A stretch of 64,000 nt of DNA from Dictyophora rubrovolvata (lineage: Eukaryota > Basidiomycota > Agaricomycetes > Phallales > Phallaceae), in contig CP114120.1 in assembly GCA_029959195.1 (NCBI GenBank), positions 2,046,001 through 2,110,000 on the forward strand, read 5' to 3'. Positions 1 through 11,608 of the stretch are shown piece after piece (position 1 is the first letter of the stretch; the number at the start of each line of letters is the position of its first letter). The translations under genes and the position numbers were made by a program. Under the pieces are notes generated by a model. The model saw only the letters and a list, made by a program, of their open reading frames with translations, did no database searches and had not been told where the DNA came from.

Positions 1-18
1 GCCTCTACCTTCACTGGT

Positions 19-3000
19 ATGGATAACCATTATACGAGTCGCTCGATGCCTCCGCCACCGCCATTGCCATCCGCCTCGGCCCAGCATGACCAAGACCCTG
101 TCTACGACCGCTACAAGCGACTCAAACGTCTCTACGTCGAAATGGAGCAAAAGTTCAACGCCATGTATGTAGATTTACAACGGGCTGGAGAGCAAAATCG
201 TCGACTGGTACGAGAACGAGAGTGCGTTTTGTCATGCATTTTTAGCTACGTTTCCCAACGCCGTGATCGATAGTATGCTCCTCGACCGGATTCATGACAT
301 GAATGTCTCACAATCATCACCATCATCGACCCCAGCTGCCAGCACTTCGCTGGCAACATCTTCTCGGGGTGTGCCAGATGTATATTCGTCGAGAAGTGCT
401 CCACCACCCATCCGTGGTTCTCGAGAGGCCGCTCTTCAGCGGTTTTTGGACGAGGATTCCGACGACGACATTCCGCCACCGCATAGGCCGTCCGTAAATT
501 ATGGTCGGCGAGACTTTACTGCGAGCACCATCAATGGCGTGGAAAATGGCAGCAGGCCTTATGCCGTACCTGACAGAGACCGTTATTCTCATCCTCCACC
601 GGCCGGACCGGTGAATTCCACGCCGTCTCATCCGGTATATTCCCCAGAATCGACACCAACACCATATCATCGTCACCAGTCATCCGCTTCGGCGACTTCT
701 ATTTCACAATTTCAAGCACACAGTAACAGCAACGATGGCAGTAATAACAACGTTGCTTCGACGCAGCCCAACCGTCATCATCCTCATCATCCTCAGGCTT
801 CATCGCAGCCACATCTAATTCATGAACCATATTATCCACCGTACGCCCATTCTGGCCCTCGTTCAAGAACTCCACCTTCAACAAGGTCGGGATTTTCTTT
901 TTTTTTTTTTTTTGATGGTGCATCTATTCATTCATTTACTCATTCATATTAAATTTTTTGCTTCTTGCAGTCCGCTCTCCGAATACTCTTCTCACAAGCG
1001 CGCGCTAGACGTGGATGCTGAGGAGGTCACTAGCAAGCGGGTCAGGTTAGGTCAATATCATCAACACCAGCTACAACAGTCGTCTGGCTCCCTGTCTAAA
1101 CCTGTTTCCTCTACGTCATCACAGTCTGCGGCCTTTGCAAATGGCTCTCCATCTCCTCCTGTCCAAGAACAGGCTCCGCGTGGGGGTGGTGCTAGAAGTG
1201 GTAGATCTCGGAAAGGTCGAGCTGGTTCCGTTTCGGCCGCCAACACTACAGAAGCCCCTGTCAAGAAGCGTAGGTCGAGACAAAGTAAAGCCGCACGCGA
1301 CGCCGAGAAGGTCATGTCTGACGAGGAAGTGGGCCATTCGATGGATCGACGTAGCCAACATGACGACTTAGAACCACCTATCGCTGGGTCCTCCCGTCGA
1401 CAAGGGCCCGTTAAAGAACGATCTGCATCACCTCCTGTTCCTCCGCCGTCCATGCCAATGAATATTATCAGAGGTGGTAGCTCTCCATCCAGGTCATACA
1501 GTCCTGCTCCTCCTGCATTGCCTCCCACCGGTCCCCCGCCGAGAAATCGGTGCGTAAATATACTTGATACATCTCAGTTTTCTTAACATCATCCAGTTTA
1601 TCGACGGTCGCTGATGCTCGTAATTCCAGCAGATCCAATGCGCACGCTCCCCCGCCTCCTCCTCTGGCCCTTCCCAGACCCCGCAGCACCAAACCAAAAC
1701 GTTTAAAAGCGCATACGGTTCAGAGCAAGAGCTACAGCATTCCAACTGTTCCAAGGTTAAATACCAAGTCCGGAATATCGTGAAACAGATGCTTATGATT
1801 GTCTATAGAGTCCCAGATGGAAGGCCCCAGCTTCCGTTGAATGTCGGCATTATGACAGTTCGCAATCTGGGAAAGGTTTGTTTGGAAAAACACTTTCATA
1901 CTGAAAGGTACATTTTCCCGGTTGGCTACGAAGTAACTAGGTATACGCGTTTCCTTCCTTTTGACTGCGCTAATTCTCACCATCGTATCAGGCGGTACTT
2001 TTCAATGCACAATCCGGAAACAGAAGCGCAATACACATGTACCATTCTTCACGGTTCGGACATAGATGGCGGAAGTGGACCAAGGTCAGTAATCCGTAAT
2101 GTTCCCATGGCGTGTCCATGAATATTGCGGCAGGTTTAAGATTGTTGCAAGCGACGATGTGGACCACCCTATCATTGCTGGAACAGCGACTGGCGCGTGG
2201 AGTGTGATTGTTAAAGCCGCAAACAAAATACGCAATCGGTACGTTTGAAGCGGCATTGCACCTTTCAAGGCAGATTATGAATACACCTGAAATCAATTAA
2301 CTAGGCAACACTCGAATTCTGTTTCAGGTCCGGATTATTTCGGATTGGGTCAGAACACGATTAAACACCTATTGCAAGAACTGGACAACGCAACTCTTCT
2401 TCAGGACTACGTAAGACAGACTTTCATCGAAGGCGGGTGAGTTCGGACCACTGCAGGGAGCTTTCCCCTTCCCGTCTTCTCTTTTCTCAATCACGTTTGT
2501 CCCGTCTTAGCCCCCTGGGCGGCAGACATGCGGCAGTCACAGCTGCCATTCTCGACGATAAACCGCCCCAGCCAACCGCGTCTACGTCTCATGTTCGCCC
2601 ACATGCCCATACATCAAAGTCGTCATCGCCTATGGACCAGCCCCCTGATGATCAAGAGCCAGACGGGAGTTCCGCTATGGGCGGCGCGGATTTCGAACGC
2701 GAATTGGAAGGCAACGAAGTGAATGATTCAATGTCTCATGGAAATGTATCTCCACCTCCTGTGAGATCCCCGCGTGGGCCAAGAGGGTCTGTACATGACG
2801 AGGAAGGCGGATACCCGCATTCATCATCATCATCAAAGGTACCTTCCATACAGACATTCAATCAACAACAGCCTCCGATATCCCAGCAACGTGGATCGCC
2901 TACGGGGCCGGTACATTCCCATTCCCATTCACGCTCATCTTATGATTCGCGGTCACCTTCAGAAAAGGATAGAGGCGAAAAGGAGCGGGACCGCGAGAGA

Positions 3001-3201
3001 TACGGGCCTGACTCGCCTAAAATGCCATCTGGAATGCGGGGACTAATGAACCCATATAACAACTCGCCAGACGGGAACCGTTCGGAGTACTCTCCTAATT
3101 CTAGACAAGGAAAGGAACCCCTTAGTCCAAAAGATGACTATCATGATCGGGATCGCGAGCGAGAAGATTACAGGTCGCGTATGCCACCTTCACCCCAATA
3201 A
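19..3201 (+). CDS. FYRN/FYRC-domain (F/Y-rich) nuclear protein
   Basis: A multi-exon gene whose spliced product has a short coiled-coil-like N-terminus (around KRLKRLYVEMEQKF), a long Ser/Pro/His-rich middle with basic KKRRSR stretches, and then a conserved core encoded at about 1810-2400. The core reads RVPDGRPQLPLNVGIMTVRN..., then RRYFSMHNPE, a WSVIVKAANK segment and GPDYFGLGQNTIKHLLQEL. That order matches the FYRN plus FYRC pair found in TBRG1 and trithorax/MLL-type chromatin proteins. The tail is Ser/Pro/Asp/Arg-rich. Introns are short (for example 213-272 and 891-970) with GT-AG borders. The first ATG in the window is at 19, but the bases before it are open in frame, so an upstream exon is possible. 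A role in chromatin or transcription is inferred from the domain pair only; no catalytic domain is visible. Confidence 0.8.
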
Positions 3202-4859
3202 ATTAAGTTGTGACTTTCACTGGTTGAATGTTCCTCAACTAGCACAAGCAACAAGAACTGTCAGCAACCGGACGTCATCATGATTTTATTATTAGAAATT
3301 GCTTGGATCTTCCTTCACAAAAGTAACCGAGCTAAGACGCTTATTATTATATATTATGTTCAGCCGTATACAATTGCATCTTTTGCGATGCATGCGCTGT
3401 CGGGGACTGCTGTATCTTATGTGTGTGGTATTTACTCCATGTTTTTTTTTTTGCGATTATTATTATAATATTTTCGACTTTTTTGTTTCATTTTTTTGTG
3501 CTTTCCCTTGCATGATGGTTGTGATCATTTTTTTATTTTATTTCCATTTCCCATCTAACCCGCTAGTGGTAATAATAATAATATTCGCTCTCCAACGATC
3601 CTTCCAATTATGCATTGTCAATTTTATTAGGCTTCATTTACTTTGTGGAATACTAGACACGTTTAATCTGCATTTATACTGCTCTGTGATAATACGGTGA
3701 TATGTGCTACTTTAGTCTAGTATAGGCAGAGCGGGTTACGAAAGTATTGACACCTTCACGCTTGACAGTGCTCCGGTTGAGCTCGGGTTGCAAGTGACTA
3801 GGTTTTAGTGAGAGAATCGGGTGATTAGCGTTCATGATAGGTCTAGATAATCGCTAAAAGTTAAAATGAACTGCTTTATCAATCAGTTGTTTAGAACTTG
3901 CCAGTTAGGACTATCACGACGATGCCAACTTGGTTTCTTTTTATTTTTTTGTTTTAAAAAAATATGCTGTGAGATCGTGGAAAAGGTGAATTGATCAAAG
4001 TAAACGTGGTGAAAAGGAATTCATGGCATACGAAATATCGCATTCGGATATGAAATTTAATATCTCCTTTTCATTTTCCGTTCTTCATTTTTTAAATAAT
4101 TGAATAGACATCGGACCTATTCGGATCCTCGACAGTCCCACTATGACACTCTATTTCGGTTCGATTGAATGGCCTATGGGTATTCATATACATACACATG
4201 AGCCAGATCAAGCCATTAAGCAACCATTAGGCGACCGAAGGCTCAGCATTCTCCCAGTTTACTATGATTGAATTGAATAAGGAAGTCAGACCGATTTAGT
4301 AGTCTCTGTGAACTCCGAAAGGCAAGGAAAGGGTTTTGGGTTGAGAATGTTTTAGAAATGAGGCGAGAGGGGAAGTATGATGGACTTGCTGATGTAGGTC
4401 GAGCTTGAAAGGATATTAAATGATGTGGGAGTGTTTAGAGACATTTGAGTAATTAAGTGAATAAGACTTGGACAATTCCGGGACATTGGCCATGGATAAT
4501 GTTTTGGGATGAAAATAATTATTTATTTATTGAATTTATGGCACCGAAGTATATGATGAGTTGAAGATGTTCGCTCGAAGTAATATTGGTAGAACGTCGC
4601 GAACACTGGATGTAATAAAAGAAGAAAGAGAACTGGCGAATGGTAAAAATCTTACAAGAGGTCATGCCCTCGTGGAAAAGAAGGTAAAAGGATATAGACG
4701 GACACAAGGGCGACATGGAATGGTGGTGGTCAAGAGACAGAAGTGTAGACGCCCAGGGCTGAGTTTTGCTTGCTGAGCTTTGTTGCTTGGCGCACGGACC
4801 AGCGCGTAGTGGAAAGTAAAATAAGGTTTGGACACGACCGCGCTCATTTCTGCGCGTTC
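3202..4859. other. Intergenic stretch, no gene seen
   Basis: This 1.66-kb stretch lies between the FYR gene and histone H4. Its left part (to about 3700) is T-rich with homopolymer runs, as expected of a 3' UTR and terminator. The rest has only short chance reading frames. No divergent histone H3 gene is visible on the minus strand. Confidence 0.6.
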
Positions 4860-4893
4860 GTCACGTGACCAAAGCGGAGAGTTCGTATATAAA
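4860..4893 (+). promoter_or_regulatory. Histone H4 promoter: E-box palindrome and TATA box
   Basis: A perfect 10-bp palindrome GTCACGTGAC (4860-4869), containing a CACGTG E-box of the Cbf1/USF type, lies 16 bp upstream of TATATAAA (4886-4893). The TATA box is about 130 bp before the H4 start codon, a normal fungal distance. The function as a promoter is inferred from position and motif. Confidence 0.6.
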
Positions 4894-5023
4894 CCCCGCG
4901 TCGCCGCGTCCCATTCGCTCTATCGAAGCTTGCCCCTTTCAACAGCAACAACTAGTATACTGCTCGGCTTTTTGCCTCAAACTCATCGCCTCATCCTAAA
5001 ACTCATCTTCAAATACAACAACA

Positions 5024-5525
5024 ATGTCTGGTCGTGGAAAGGTTGGTTATGGTCATATCGTAATTGAGGAGGTCATTTTTACTGAGACTTTTTCCTTTCT
5101 TCAAAGGGTGGAAAAGGATTGGGAAAGGGTGGTGCTAAGCGCCACAGGAAAATTCTTCGCGACAACATCCAAGGTATCACCAAACCCGCTATCCGCCGTC
5201 TCGCTCGTCGTGGTGGTGTAAAGCGTATCTCTGGTCTCATCTATGAAGAGACTCGTGGAGTATTGAAAATTTTCCTCGAAAATGTAACGCCTTTTGCAAT
5301 TGTCGCTGTTGATTTTTTTTTAAAACTTTGCTCCTTTTTTCTCATTCAGGTTATTCGGGACTCAGTTACCTACACTGAACACGCTAAGCGCAAGACTGTT
5401 ACTGCCTTAGACGTTGTCTATGCCTTGAAACGTTCTGGTCGAACTTTATACGGTTTTGGGTGAGTGGCGCACTAGTTGCTCGTACGTTTATAGGCCTTGT
5501 ACTTATTAGTAATCGCAGCGCATAA
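5024..5525 (+). CDS. Histone H4
   Basis: Core nucleosome histone that pairs with H3. Exon 1 (5024-5041) encodes MSGRGK; exon 2 (5107-5283) continues [20 protein letters not shown] through the histone fold to FLEN; exon 3 (5350-5459) encodes [17 protein letters not shown] to RTLYGFG. Both first introns are GT-AG and 65-66 nt. Reading straight on, exon 3 stops with TGA at 5461-5463, one residue short of the invariant 103-codon H4. A strong GTGAGT donor at 5460 and a CAG acceptor at 5518 would instead remove a 59-nt intron and end the protein GFGA at TAA 5523-5525, restoring the full length. I chose that four-exon model. Position 94, usually Gln in animals, is Ser. Identity is certain; the last exon is inferred. 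Confidence 0.93.
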
Positions 5526-5909
5526 GCTATTCCTTCCCCTTATCTTCGTTATCTCTTGTATTTGTTCTGTATCACTACAGCTTCTCTACATTATAATTCT
5601 TATGTTGTCATATATGTCTGTGACTAGGCTCTAGGCTCTAGGAAATAGATGGGCACTCCCACTTGATTCTTCCCGAGACATCTGAAACATCGTGGCACTT
5701 CGTAGCGCCGCTTTCTGAGTTTCAAATTGGGCGTAGCGCGCAAGATTGTGTCCGGAAGGGTGCTTTTCCCTTTGTGCGTGAATAGTAATTAGTACTTTGC
5801 TGACGGTATATTATTCTTTCAGGTTATGCATTGGCATAACTCGTTCGACGGAGTATAGTTAGTCAACCTTGCACAAGCTGACAGCGGATTACGAGAAACT
5901 ACTATTATA
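5526..5909. other. Intergenic between convergent H4 and DUF6534 gene
   Basis: A 384-bp convergent 3' region. I see no gene or element in it. Confidence 0.6.
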
Positions 5910-7955
5910 TTATCGAGTCCTGTTATACACTGGTTTTTTTCTGAGAGCAACTTTAATGAAATATCCTTTTCGAGCTGAAGGAGAACTCACTATCTCTAAA
6001 AGATGAATGTCTCGGGAGGGGTTTTGATGCTCTTCCCAGGAGATTGTGACCAATCGCTGGTCCTCCATTGGTGCTGGTTTACTCCCCTCATCTACGGCTT
6101 TTCTCCCAAATTTTCTTCGAAGGGTTTGGCGGGAATTAAGGCTGTTAACAAAAGTGTTAGCCCGTATGCTCATGAAACTTAGAGACCACTTGCATCGTTA
6201 AAAACGAATTTGTGTACACTGTATTTGTTGTTAAATTTTATTTTATTTTGGACATTATTTGTGTATCCCGAGAACTCACATTTTGCTAAACATAGCTCAA
6301 CTCCTGTTGCGTCGTAAGTTTTCTCAGTAAAATAAGTGACTCCAGCATCCACTGCATACCAATGAAGATCCAATTACGAGGCATAGTTAGTGCAAAAATG
6401 GCATCTGCAATCACCACGACGCTGTCACCGGGTTTAATAGTCTGCAAATTTTACGGTCACTCAGAGCGGCATACCTAGTTAATAACCCTGTTTCTATGCT
6501 ATAGACTATAAGAAGACGGATAGCATCATGTCGTCTACACAGAGAATAAGCTCTTGATTCATGGAAAAAACTTTCAGTATACTTACCCCTGCATGCTCTT
6601 TTGTGTTTTGCGCAAATAATAACATAGTGAAAATGTTATCAACACATCGTTGACTGCCATGACTATCAAAGTCGATGATAGAATGTCCTTATGCAAGGGT
6701 AGGTCTCTCAGTACTATTTACATAAGAGGCGAAATATACCGATATCTGAGGGATATTGCTGAATAGCTTGATTTGAAAACTTCAGAAATTAAATATGAGG
6801 GACAGGCATAGAGACAACGATCAGGGGGAAATCCACTCACAGACGAACTGTTGATGCAATTCCCAGACCTGTACAGAACGAAGTTGAGCTATTTTCCTTC
6901 TAGTCTGACCACTAAGACGAGTACCAGAATGTCCAAGCGCCAAAACCACCTATGTATGTATGTATATACCATCAGTCCGAGCCATGTCGATGTTGACTCA
7001 AGGAAAACTCAACGATAAGCGTCGCAAGCCACCAGTTACCTTCGCTTACTATAAAAAATCAGTACAACACCGTAAGGTATAATGATCAAGCATACATCTG
7101 TAAACTCGATATGCGAAAAAGCTTGACACAACTCATTAGCACCTTAACGGCAAACGTCATTGTATCCCACTAACCTTTGAACAATAAAAGTAACGGCTGT
7201 CTGTAAATACATTTAATACTGGTTTCAACGTATAATAAATGACAAGTACCGTCACCGCAACCTCAATCTGAACATAGCTCTGTTAACTTCGGGTTTGCTG
7301 AGCTTATGGTCGGATAACTCACGATCAAACTCCTAATAAAACATTAGATGACTATGGAATTGTTCAAGGGATTATAACATACCATTCCCCATGGTTTAGA
7401 CCTGATGGGTTGGCAAAATTTACTATAAGATAGTGATATGAAGCATGCGCAACCAGAATGGTGTGCGTGAAATCCAAGATCCTGTCCAATTAGCAGGGGT
7501 TACTCACTTTCTCAAATCAAAACTCACCATAGGGAGGTAACCTGAACAATAGTTATTTCGAGTTGTCAATACTCGGTAATGTATACAAATGATAATTTCC
7601 TCGCGAAAATGGGGAGGGGAGGCCATTTGGAACGGTGGCCGTGTGGTTTGAGAAGAAACTCACAAGAGATTTTAAGGATAGTCGGTCTTTGATATAATTG
7701 ACTAGAAATAACTTAACGACGGTTTTCACAATGATGGAATTTGTAGTTTACCGAAGTAAAGATATGCCTGAAGGGTTGTTAAACCAAAGAGTCTATATAA
7801 AATATCTTTGTAATGAAATTCGCCAATGTAGAAAAAAAGACGTACGTAGTAGAAACAATCAAGCCGATAAGTAAAGCACCGAGTGTATTATCGAACCTTG
7901 TAGGTATCGGCGGTAATGTCAATGGGAGTCCGAGGGTGATGTTGACAGATGTCAT
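5910..7955 (-). CDS. DUF6534-family seven-pass membrane protein
   Basis: A gene of many very small exons, recognisable only when spliced. It starts MTSVNITLGLPLTLPPIPTR at 7955, followed by LGALLIGLIVST, then LFGLTTLQAYLYF, LWILDFTHTILVAHASYHY, WSLISYVQIEVAVT, TAVTFIVQSFFAYRVYR, DILSSTLIVMAVNDVLITFS, LCYYLRKTQKSMQGRHDAIR, LLIVYSIETGLLTS and ANTFVNSLNSRQTLRRK. This order of hydrophobic helices and the motifs LVAHA.YYYL, VLI..SLCYYL and NSLNSR are typical of the DUF6534 integral membrane family, hugely expanded in Agaricomycetes and of unknown function. Two exons are only 14 nt (7528-7541) and 10 nt (7323-7332). Borders around 6180-6370 and 6900-7060 are uncertain, and the last 30 or so codons may be shortened by another intron at about 5980. 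Confidence 0.82.
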
Positions 7956-9633
7956 TGTAGCTCTTTAAAATCTCCAGGATAGGAGAGAAGATTTTATATG
8001 ACAACGAACAGTTATTTCGTTGACAACCAGAAGTCGCAACGTGATAAATTTTTGACACCTGAGCTATACAAGATATCACCCTAGGCGACCCGCACAGCTG
8101 ATTTAATTGTCCTCGAAAAAGACAAAGAAACGATCAGTCAGTGATGGGAGATACGACGGTGAAGTTTCTTTTGAAGGGAAAAGGAGATAGCGGTCAGGCG
8201 CAAGTGACCATGTCAGCGACGTCTCCTGGGCGGACTCTATTAAGGGGCCCTGGTATAAACCCAGAATGTGCTTCCTTCTTTTTCTTAGAGCGCCACGCTC
8301 AGATTAGTTAATGAGGATGTTTTTTTAGATGGAGGCTTCTTTAGAAAAACTTCACATCTTGATCATGACCACAACCAACTGCTGCCTGGTTTGGGAACCG
8401 TGCCAGTCACGCACTGTCACGGAAAGTGGTCCAATCAAGAGTGGCAATTTGTCGAGGAAGCCAGACAGCTGTCGACGTTGATATCAATCTCGTTATTCTC
8501 TTCGGCTTTAGGAACTCAGTTCAGTTTATTTGCCCAGTCATCATGAATCAGTTCGAATACAATAGAGTCTCAAGTATATAAAAAGCAGATACCTAGTATT
8601 TTGAAAGCTTCGATCCAAGCAATGCTGGTTGACTGCGTTCAGTACTGTCAACGGCGTTCAACCTTCGTAGTCAACAACATGACTGGCAACAAAACAAAAC
8701 AAAGTTTCTCATCTCGTACCAAATCGTCACCGAAGTAGTGGGGATTGGGATGTTCGCACATCCTATGTCAGTGGCTCAGTACACTTGAATCCGGCATCGC
8801 ACTGAGGCTTTCTTGTTACTGCCCCAACCTACCTAAAGGGATCCGCTGCGATTTGCATCAACTCCGCAGTCCCCTGGACGGCGATTTCTTTGGCATTTGC
8901 GAAAAAAAGAAATTTCAAACCAGGCAAATTGGGGCTATTACTAAACTGGAACAAGCGGTTTGTCCGTCTTTTTCTCAGTGACACTAATGCATCGATCAGT
9001 GCAATATAATATAGTGCGCCTCAAATCTTTTTTCCAAGCGAAATCTTTGAACCCCATGTATAATGCAGGAATTTCGAATTCCCATTCGCTCGCGTTTTGC
9101 CAGGCCCCGCCGTTCCGCGTGGTGTCATTATTGGACGTGGAATTTAGTAGCACTTTCGGGGGATCTTTTGCTTTCAGCCACATGGTCTCAAATCTTCTAG
9201 CCCTGTCTCTTAGTATTAAAATCTCGAGGGCTTTACGGAATACAATAATTTACCTGTCGATTACGATACAAGTAATTCCATCCGCCTGCGGGATCGTTGA
9301 CGATAAGTTAGAAGCGTTCGACTCCCAAAGCCCGCTTTCGCTTTTTGCACAGGCCAGAAAAGGTAGAAAAGGTAGAGGGCTCCGTCAAAGCAAAAAAAAA
9401 AAAACACAACAAGTCCGGCTGAATGAAGTGCCTAGTGATATAGTATCATAAAAACTTTTGTTTGCTTCACGATTGGTACATCATATTCGATTGGAATTTT
9501 CTAAAAATGGCTGCAATCTTCGATGGCTACGGCAACAATAAAAAACAGCAATCTCCAGAACTTTGATCTCCTGTAGATCGTATGAGCTATAAGTACGCAT
9601 ATCGATTGAAAAACCCGGACAAACCGGAATCAG
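7956..9633. other. Intergenic stretch with no recognised gene
   Basis: This 1.68-kb stretch separates the start of the DUF6534 gene from the end of the deacetylase gene. TATA-like strings occur on the plus strand at about 8250 (GTATAAACC) and 8575 (TATATAAAAA). Each precedes a short open frame (ATG at about 8329 for some 48 codons; ATG at about 8632 for some 38 codons), neither of which resembles anything I know. A longer open frame at 8960-9451 ends in a Lys-rich poly-A tract and looks like chance. Confidence 0.5.
8407..8424 (+). promoter_or_regulatory. Copy 1 of an 18-bp motif with two GTCACG half-sites
   Basis: GTCACGCACTGTCACGGA has two GTCACG units exactly 10 bp (one helical turn) apart. 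The same 18 bases occur at 37928-37945 inside the RRP1/CUTC divergent promoter. The H4 palindrome at 4860 is built from the same GTCACG half. A binding site is inferred, not shown. Confidence 0.3.
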
Positions 9634-11273
9634 TCAAATCGTTTCATTTTCAAGAACCGACAATCCCTTTGGCATCAGAGCGCCCGGCTGAGGTTTGGTC
9701 TTCTTCCTAAACTCCCTCGCCATCTCAATCATGGGGACCCAATGAACGTTTTCATGGGTATTGATCCACTCAATGAAGCGTTCCTTATTCATGCAGTAAA
9801 TTCATCAAATGTACTGTTGACATTTGGAATTCACATACGAGCATCAACAATACATGTGGTCGACTAATTTGTTGTCAGGCAATGGGTATCAGCAGCATAC
9901 AGGCGAAATCGGACGCACCCACTGACATCGGGATGAATTGTTATAGGGAATATGAAATCTATTCGAATAATAATCAAGAGTAGAACGAGAAATGTGAACG
10001 TTTACTTGCCGTCTTCCTCTCTGCATGCAATGATTCATAAAACTGTACACCCCGGAGACATATTCACCGAGAAGACACACCTATAACAATACGAGAAGGT
10101 GTCCTTCCATAACTGTTCCACGTCTCGAGCATTAACCTTCTCTTTCCGTCAGTTTCCCACCAGTCAAAAATGCTTAGGAATCTTTACCCATCCATGAGAA
10201 TTCGGCGAGCTTTTTATGAACCTTAAAACAAAAACAGCTTCAGAATTTGAAAAAAGAGATTTAAACGGGGGAGAGCATACATCATAGGAGGCAGATCATC
10301 TAGATACCAATTTGCGGGAATCTCGACAAGCCCTGTCCCATTCCCCCGAGATAAGGGCCGCATCCAAGTTTCCGGTCGTTGTGAATAATTGATTTTAAGC
10401 CAAGTATCTTCGTCCCGTAAGTAATATGCCTTGACGACGAACTTTAATTTTCCTTAAAAAAGAACGAGATTGTATCATACTTGACAATCGTGCGCCATGT
10501 TCGAATGGTCTGCGTTTCAAAACAGGCGGTGATGTTTGATATTAACAACTGTATTGCGAAAGTCATACCATATTCTATTCCTTTGTCGAGTAAAAGCTTC
10601 GTTCCTTCTTTACTAGTCTCCCACCACGGTGCGACGCTTCCTTTAGGAGGAATACCACCACAGAAGTCCGTGAGCAACTTGTATGTATAGTCAAGAATGT
10701 CCTTCTGTTGATCTACAGTCATCGAGATGGGGTTCTACATCTTGTTTTCAAAAGGTTAATTAAAATCCGGGCAGAAGAGACCTGCCTCGTGGGAATATCC
10801 GTGAAGGCCTCTAAGAGAAATGAGTTGAGCTTATGGAAGTATTATTCAGACATATTCTACTTACATTTCGTGGCCAGCGTCTCTGACCGCGGCCATTTGG
10901 TCAGGAAAAGTCTCAAGACTGTGACCTGTCCTCTGAAGTAGCACCAATTGAAAATCGATAGATAGCTTGTCGAACTCGCCTGGTATGAACCAAGTTGTCT
11001 TGATCTTGTACTTGTGGAATAGCTTCAATAGCCGGGGGACACCGACTTCACCGGCATACATGCCCTATGTAGACGCGATTCACTAAACGATTTGGGTAGA
11101 GACAGGTTGAAATTACCCGAGAGATATCCAAAGGCGAGTCTTCGCCACCATAGGATCCTAACCTAAGAAGCATTCAATGAGCCTTGAAAGATGAACATAA
11201 AAACGTGCGTAACCCACCATCCAGCTACTGCATCAACGTCGACACCAAATCCAACTAAAACTCTGCGGGTCAT
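9634..11273 (-). CDS. Polysaccharide deacetylase (NodB fold), PuuE/PgdA-like branch
   Basis: The spliced protein starts [19 protein letters not shown], then [134 protein letters not shown] and [20 protein letters not shown], ending LENETI at 9634. These show the NodB motifs: Asp in VDVD, HGYSH metal ligands, APWW, and late IHPDVSG. The family contains chitin and peptidoglycan deacetylases and the related PuuE ureide hydrolases; this branch ([14 protein letters not shown]) is cytosolic, with no signal peptide here. The substrate is unknown. At least nine introns, two with GC donors (10735-10785 and 10926-10979). The border near 9790-9850, before ERFIEW, is unclear. Confidence 0.85.
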
Positions 11274-11608
11274 CGCCAAAACCAAGACGAGATAAGAATG
11301 GTCGGGAAGACGTATATATAATTATTGTCTAATTAAGCGGATCATGAGATTCAACCATGTTTATCTAACGTGTAGCAATTGCATGCCTGGAGTTTCTTTT
11401 TTGCGAGGATAACTGGCCGAGCTGTAATACCCAAAACGAGGTTAATTCCCACAAAGCACGGAGTTCTTTCACTGCAAGCATAAAGTTTACATGTGCTAGA
11501 TCTGCTTTTCCACGAACCTCGGTGTTGAGGGAAGAAAACTGAATGATAATTATAGACGCAGTTTAGGTAATACAAAACCCCGTGATCTCATTCACAACCG
11601 TGACGGGG
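11274..11608. promoter_or_regulatory. Divergent promoter region of deacetylase and ALG9
   Basis: The 335 bp between the two start codons must hold both promoters. A TATATATAA string lies at about 11313-11321. I see no other distinctive site. Confidence 0.4.

Noticed and set aside
1061-1528. Minus-strand open frame inside the FYR gene
   Set aside because: Shadow of a Ser/Pro-rich coding exon on the other strand.
3299-3700. 133-codon open frame on the plus strand after the FYR gene
   Set aside because: T-rich sequence giving a Phe/Leu/Ile-rich translation with homopolymers; no family, no splice support; reads as 3' UTR and spacer.
8960-9451. 163-codon plus-strand open frame
   Set aside because: No homology recognised, ends in a poly-A-encoded Lys run, no matching promoter or exons; best treated as chance.
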